A stretch of 64,000 bases of DNA, taken from positions 248,001-312,000 of the forward strand of contig JADLZK010007805.1 of NCBI GenBank assembly GCA_015847255.1. The letters are read 5' to 3'. The stretch is from Hyparrhenia diplandra (lineage: Eukaryota; Streptophyta; Magnoliopsida; Poales; Poaceae). A program made the translations under genes and the position numbers. The stretch's first letter is position 1, and each line of letters begins with the position of its first letter. This document shows positions 61,627 through 64,000 of the stretch, one piece after another. The notes under the pieces were generated by a model. That model was not told where the DNA came from, did no database searches, and was given only the letters and a program-made list of their open reading frames with translations.

Positions 61627-63368
61627 TGAAGATCTCTAGTTTGGTTTTGGCTAATTAGTGACACCTAAGGACTAATCTCTCGATGCTAAGTGTTTGACTA
61701 GATTGGAGATTGGTCGTTGGGAGTTGGTGCATGGTGATCATGGAGGATGGATCGAGGTGATCCAAAAGATGATCAAGCATGCAACCCGGTGGAGGTTTGG
61801 AGATCAAAGGTCCCAAGGCAAAGGTATAACCATAGGGCTTTTGATTTCACACCCAAGACACTATAGAGAGTGTGGGTGGTTATAGGATCGATAAGCCGTA
61901 CTATAAAGAGGGGAAAATTTTGGTACATATCGATCCTCATGTGCCTTTAGGTTCAAGTCTCATATGCATGCATTCTAACCTAAAGAGCTAACTCCGCACT
62001 TGGTGAAAATGGTTTCAAAAATGCTAACACTTGGTGTCGAGGTGTTCTTCGACGTGTCGGCAACAAGAATCAAGTGGCGGAAGTCGGTTTGGAGCAAAGG
62101 CGAAGGAACGACGACGAAACGACGGAAATTCGCAGCTTCGGGGTGACCGGACGCACCGACCGGAAGCACAGGGCTTCTGACCGGACGCACCGGTGTGCGG
62201 GTCCGGTCGGAATTACAGAAAGGGTGTAAACCGGGGTTCGGCCCCTCGGGCCGGCCGGACGCACCGGCCGGATGCTTCCGGTCTTGGCCGAAGCATGCCG
62301 GACGCGGCCGGACCCGGTCGAGACGGGGGCAAATCCTTTGTTTGGGCATTGTCGGTTGTGACCGGATCCACCGCCCGGACTCCATTTGGTGAGTCCGGTC
62401 GGTGCGTCCGGTCAGGCTGCAGAAACCGTGGGTTTCCCCCCAACGGCCACATTTCGTGGTGAGGGGTATTTATACCCTCTTGGCTGCCTCTTGCTCTCTC
62501 TCTTGGTCATTTGAATCATTCCTAACATCCTTGAGCAAGCAAGCAAGCCTCCCTCCTCTCTCATTCTTGATTTGAGCTTCATTCTTGAGAGAAGAGTTGA
62601 TCCTAGTGCATTGCATCGAGTTCTTGCATCTAGAGGCACTTGGGGATCGTTGTGAGATGGTGGATTTCTCGTTTCTCTTGGAGACACCGCTCCTAGCCGG
62701 CTTGGTGGATTGGTGGAGTTGTTGGCAAGAAGAGGTGATTGTTTCTTGGCCACCTCCGGTTGATTTGTGAGAGGATTACGCACTCCTCGTCGGGAAGACA
62801 AAGTGCAAGGAATACATTGCTCGTGTCTTGGGTACCACACTTGTTGAGTGGTGTGTTGAGGCTAGCAAGGGCACCGCCAAGCTCAAACACCATCCTTGTG
62901 TTGGTCGGCACAACCGGAGAGTAACTTGTCGGTGTACAAGCGAACTCCGGGTGAACAAATCGACTTGTTCATTGTCTCGGTATGTGGATCATCACCTTCG
63001 TGTGATTGATAGCTCTTCTTCTTCCCGGTGATTGGTTGACATCATCTACACGTCGGTATAATAAGCTTCTCACTCTTGCATTACTTTGCTAGATTACTTT
63101 GAGTAGAGAGCTAGCACTTGCTTGTATAGGTTGTTCTTGCTAGCATAAGGATCTTATTAGGATTGCTCACTAGTTAGAGTAGTGACATAGCCTTTGATTG
63201 ACATAGAGATCATAGAATAGATTTAGAATTGTCACTAGAGGCTTGCAAGACAATAGAGCTAGTGCAAACCGCTTTACGCCGTGTTTTATACTAATCGGTT
63301 TGTTTAGTTGAGCTTGTAGAAAATTTTTATAGGCTATTCACCCCCCTCTAGCCATCTAGGACCTTACA
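61627..63368 (+). repeat. Copia right LTR
   Basis: Colinear with the left LTR and almost identical over most of its 1,742 bp. Differences concentrate in the GC-rich part (about 62130-62420), where the right copy keeps regular CCGGACGCACCGGCCGG-type repeats that are eroded in the left copy. Confidence 0.93.
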
Positions 63369-63945
63369 ACATCCAAAGACCAACGGTCAAGTAGAAAGAG
63401 CCAATGACATGATCTTGAAAGGCCTCAAACCAAGAATCTTCAAGAAGCTCAGTCAAGACGGTAAGAGATGGTACCAAGAGCTGCCATCCGTTCTATGGAG
63501 CCTATGAACGACAAAGAGCAGGGCAACAGGATTCACACCCTTCTTCCTGGTCTATGGGTCCGAGGCCATACTCCCCTCTGACATAGAGTATGGATCCCCA
63601 AGGCTTCAAAACTACACCGAACAAGGCAACCCGAGGGCCAGGGAAGACTCCCTGGATCAATTAGAAGAAGCAAGAGACATAGCACTAATACACTCTGCCC
63701 GATACCAGCAGTCGCTTAGACGGTATCATGCCAGAAAGCTAAAACCCCGAGGCTTCCAAGTTGGTGACCCAGTATTAAAGTTAAGAAGGGACAACCAAGA
63801 GCGACACAAGCTGGCTCCCCCATGGGAGGGGCCATACTTCATCGCCAAAGTACTCAAGCCCGGAACTTACAAGCTTAAAAACGAGAAGGGCGAAGTTTAC
63901 TCAAACGCCTGGAATATAGAACAACTCCGCCGGTTCTATCCTTAG
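63369..63945 (+). pseudogene. Gypsy integrase, 3' part
   Basis: It resumes directly after the Copia LTR with NGQVERANDMILKGLK, holding the third catalytic Glu. The C-terminal region follows (FTPFFLVYGSEAILP, KLAPPWEGPYFIAKVLKPG), with a stop at 63943-63945. An in-frame TGA at 63505-63507 interrupts it. The rest to 64000 is the start of the Gypsy 3' untranslated region. Confidence 0.9.
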
Positions 63946-64000
63946 GTCCAAGAAATATGCCATGTACATACACATCTTGTACAAAAGCAATAAAGAAAAT

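Larger units (their letters stand above)
53481..63368 (+). mobile_element. Ty1/Copia retrotransposon (Sirevirus-like), 9,888 bp, full length
   Basis: Two LTRs (53481-55213 and 61627-63368), a degenerate initiator-Met primer site (GTGGTATTGGAGCC, from about 55215), a polypurine tract AAAAAGGGGAGAT directly before the right LTR, and gag-pol in Copia order (gag, PR, INT, RT, RH). The long gag with a coiled-coil C-terminal half and the roughly 1.1-kb non-coding stretch before the right LTR point to the Sirevirus/Maximus group. Flanking 5-mers are ACATA (53476-53480) and ACATC (63369-63373), a duplication with one change. It lies in the integrase of the Gypsy element in the same orientation. Confidence 0.93.
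46037..64000 (+). mobile_element. Ty3/Gypsy LTR retrotransposon, right LTR outside window, holding a nested Copia
   Basis: Domain order gag, protease, reverse transcriptase, RNase H, integrase defines Ty3/Gypsy. The left LTR is 46037-47512, followed by a primer binding site TGGCGCGCC from 47519. Coding sequence runs to a stop at 63943-63945, interrupted by the Copia element 53481-63368. The protease motif MDGGSSLNLI and the end NAWNIEQLRRFYP suggest the Tat-type lineage (from memory). Stops and frameshifts in every domain show that it is inactive. The 3' LTR would follow after 64000. Confidence 0.92.

Overview
The window is nuclear plant DNA, almost certainly from a grass (Poaceae). Support for this: split genes with GT-AG introns, grass-type MITEs, a CACTA transposon, nested LTR retrotransposons, GC-rich 5' exons and long (TA)n tracts. 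The species cannot be fixed from the sequence. There are few host genes; most of the window is transposable elements and gene fragments.

Layout. 0.5-2.2 kb: minus-strand 3' exons of a conserved ARM-repeat-type gene, broken by three frame lesions. 3.2-9.3 kb: two DNA elements lying side by side, each bounded by (TA)n tracts and by imperfect inverted ends; the first carries a decayed phytocyanin fragment, the second is full of TTGCAA-rich repeats. 9.3-17.5 kb: gene-poor DNA with a 154-bp tandem array, a transposon-like palindromic motif and two MITEs. 17.5-20.5 kb: a hAT-like remnant between two ~400-bp direct repeats. 20.7-22.1 kb: an intact four-exon xyloglucan endotransglucosylase/hydrolase (XTH) gene, the best host gene here. 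22.8-23.6 kb: the last exons of a MAP kinase gene without its kinase domain. 24-31.9 kb: gene-poor, with Stowaway MITEs and GC-rich anonymous segments.

32.0-44.0 kb: a minus-strand CC-NB-LRR (NLR) resistance-type gene split by a 9,007-bp CACTA element. The target-site duplication is CGA and falls in frame, so the reading frames on the two sides join exactly if the element and one CGA are removed. The CACTA element encodes a TNP2-type transposase and a second Ulp1-type gene. Each gene has upstream the same promoter module: a 16-bp subterminal motif exactly 10 bp from a TATA box.

46.0-64.0 kb: a Ty3/Gypsy element (left LTR, gag, PR, RT, RH, INT) with a full-length Ty1/Copia element of Sirevirus type (53,481-63,368) inserted in its integrase. 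The Gypsy coding region ends at 63,945 and its right LTR lies outside the window.

A cross-cutting observation: several otherwise good coding regions are broken by single-base indels in short homopolymers. These may be real pseudogene lesions or consensus errors of the assembly. No new gene system was found. The strongest unusual signals are the duplicated promoter module inside the CACTA element, the in-frame NLR insertion, and the two adjoining (TA)n-bounded elements.
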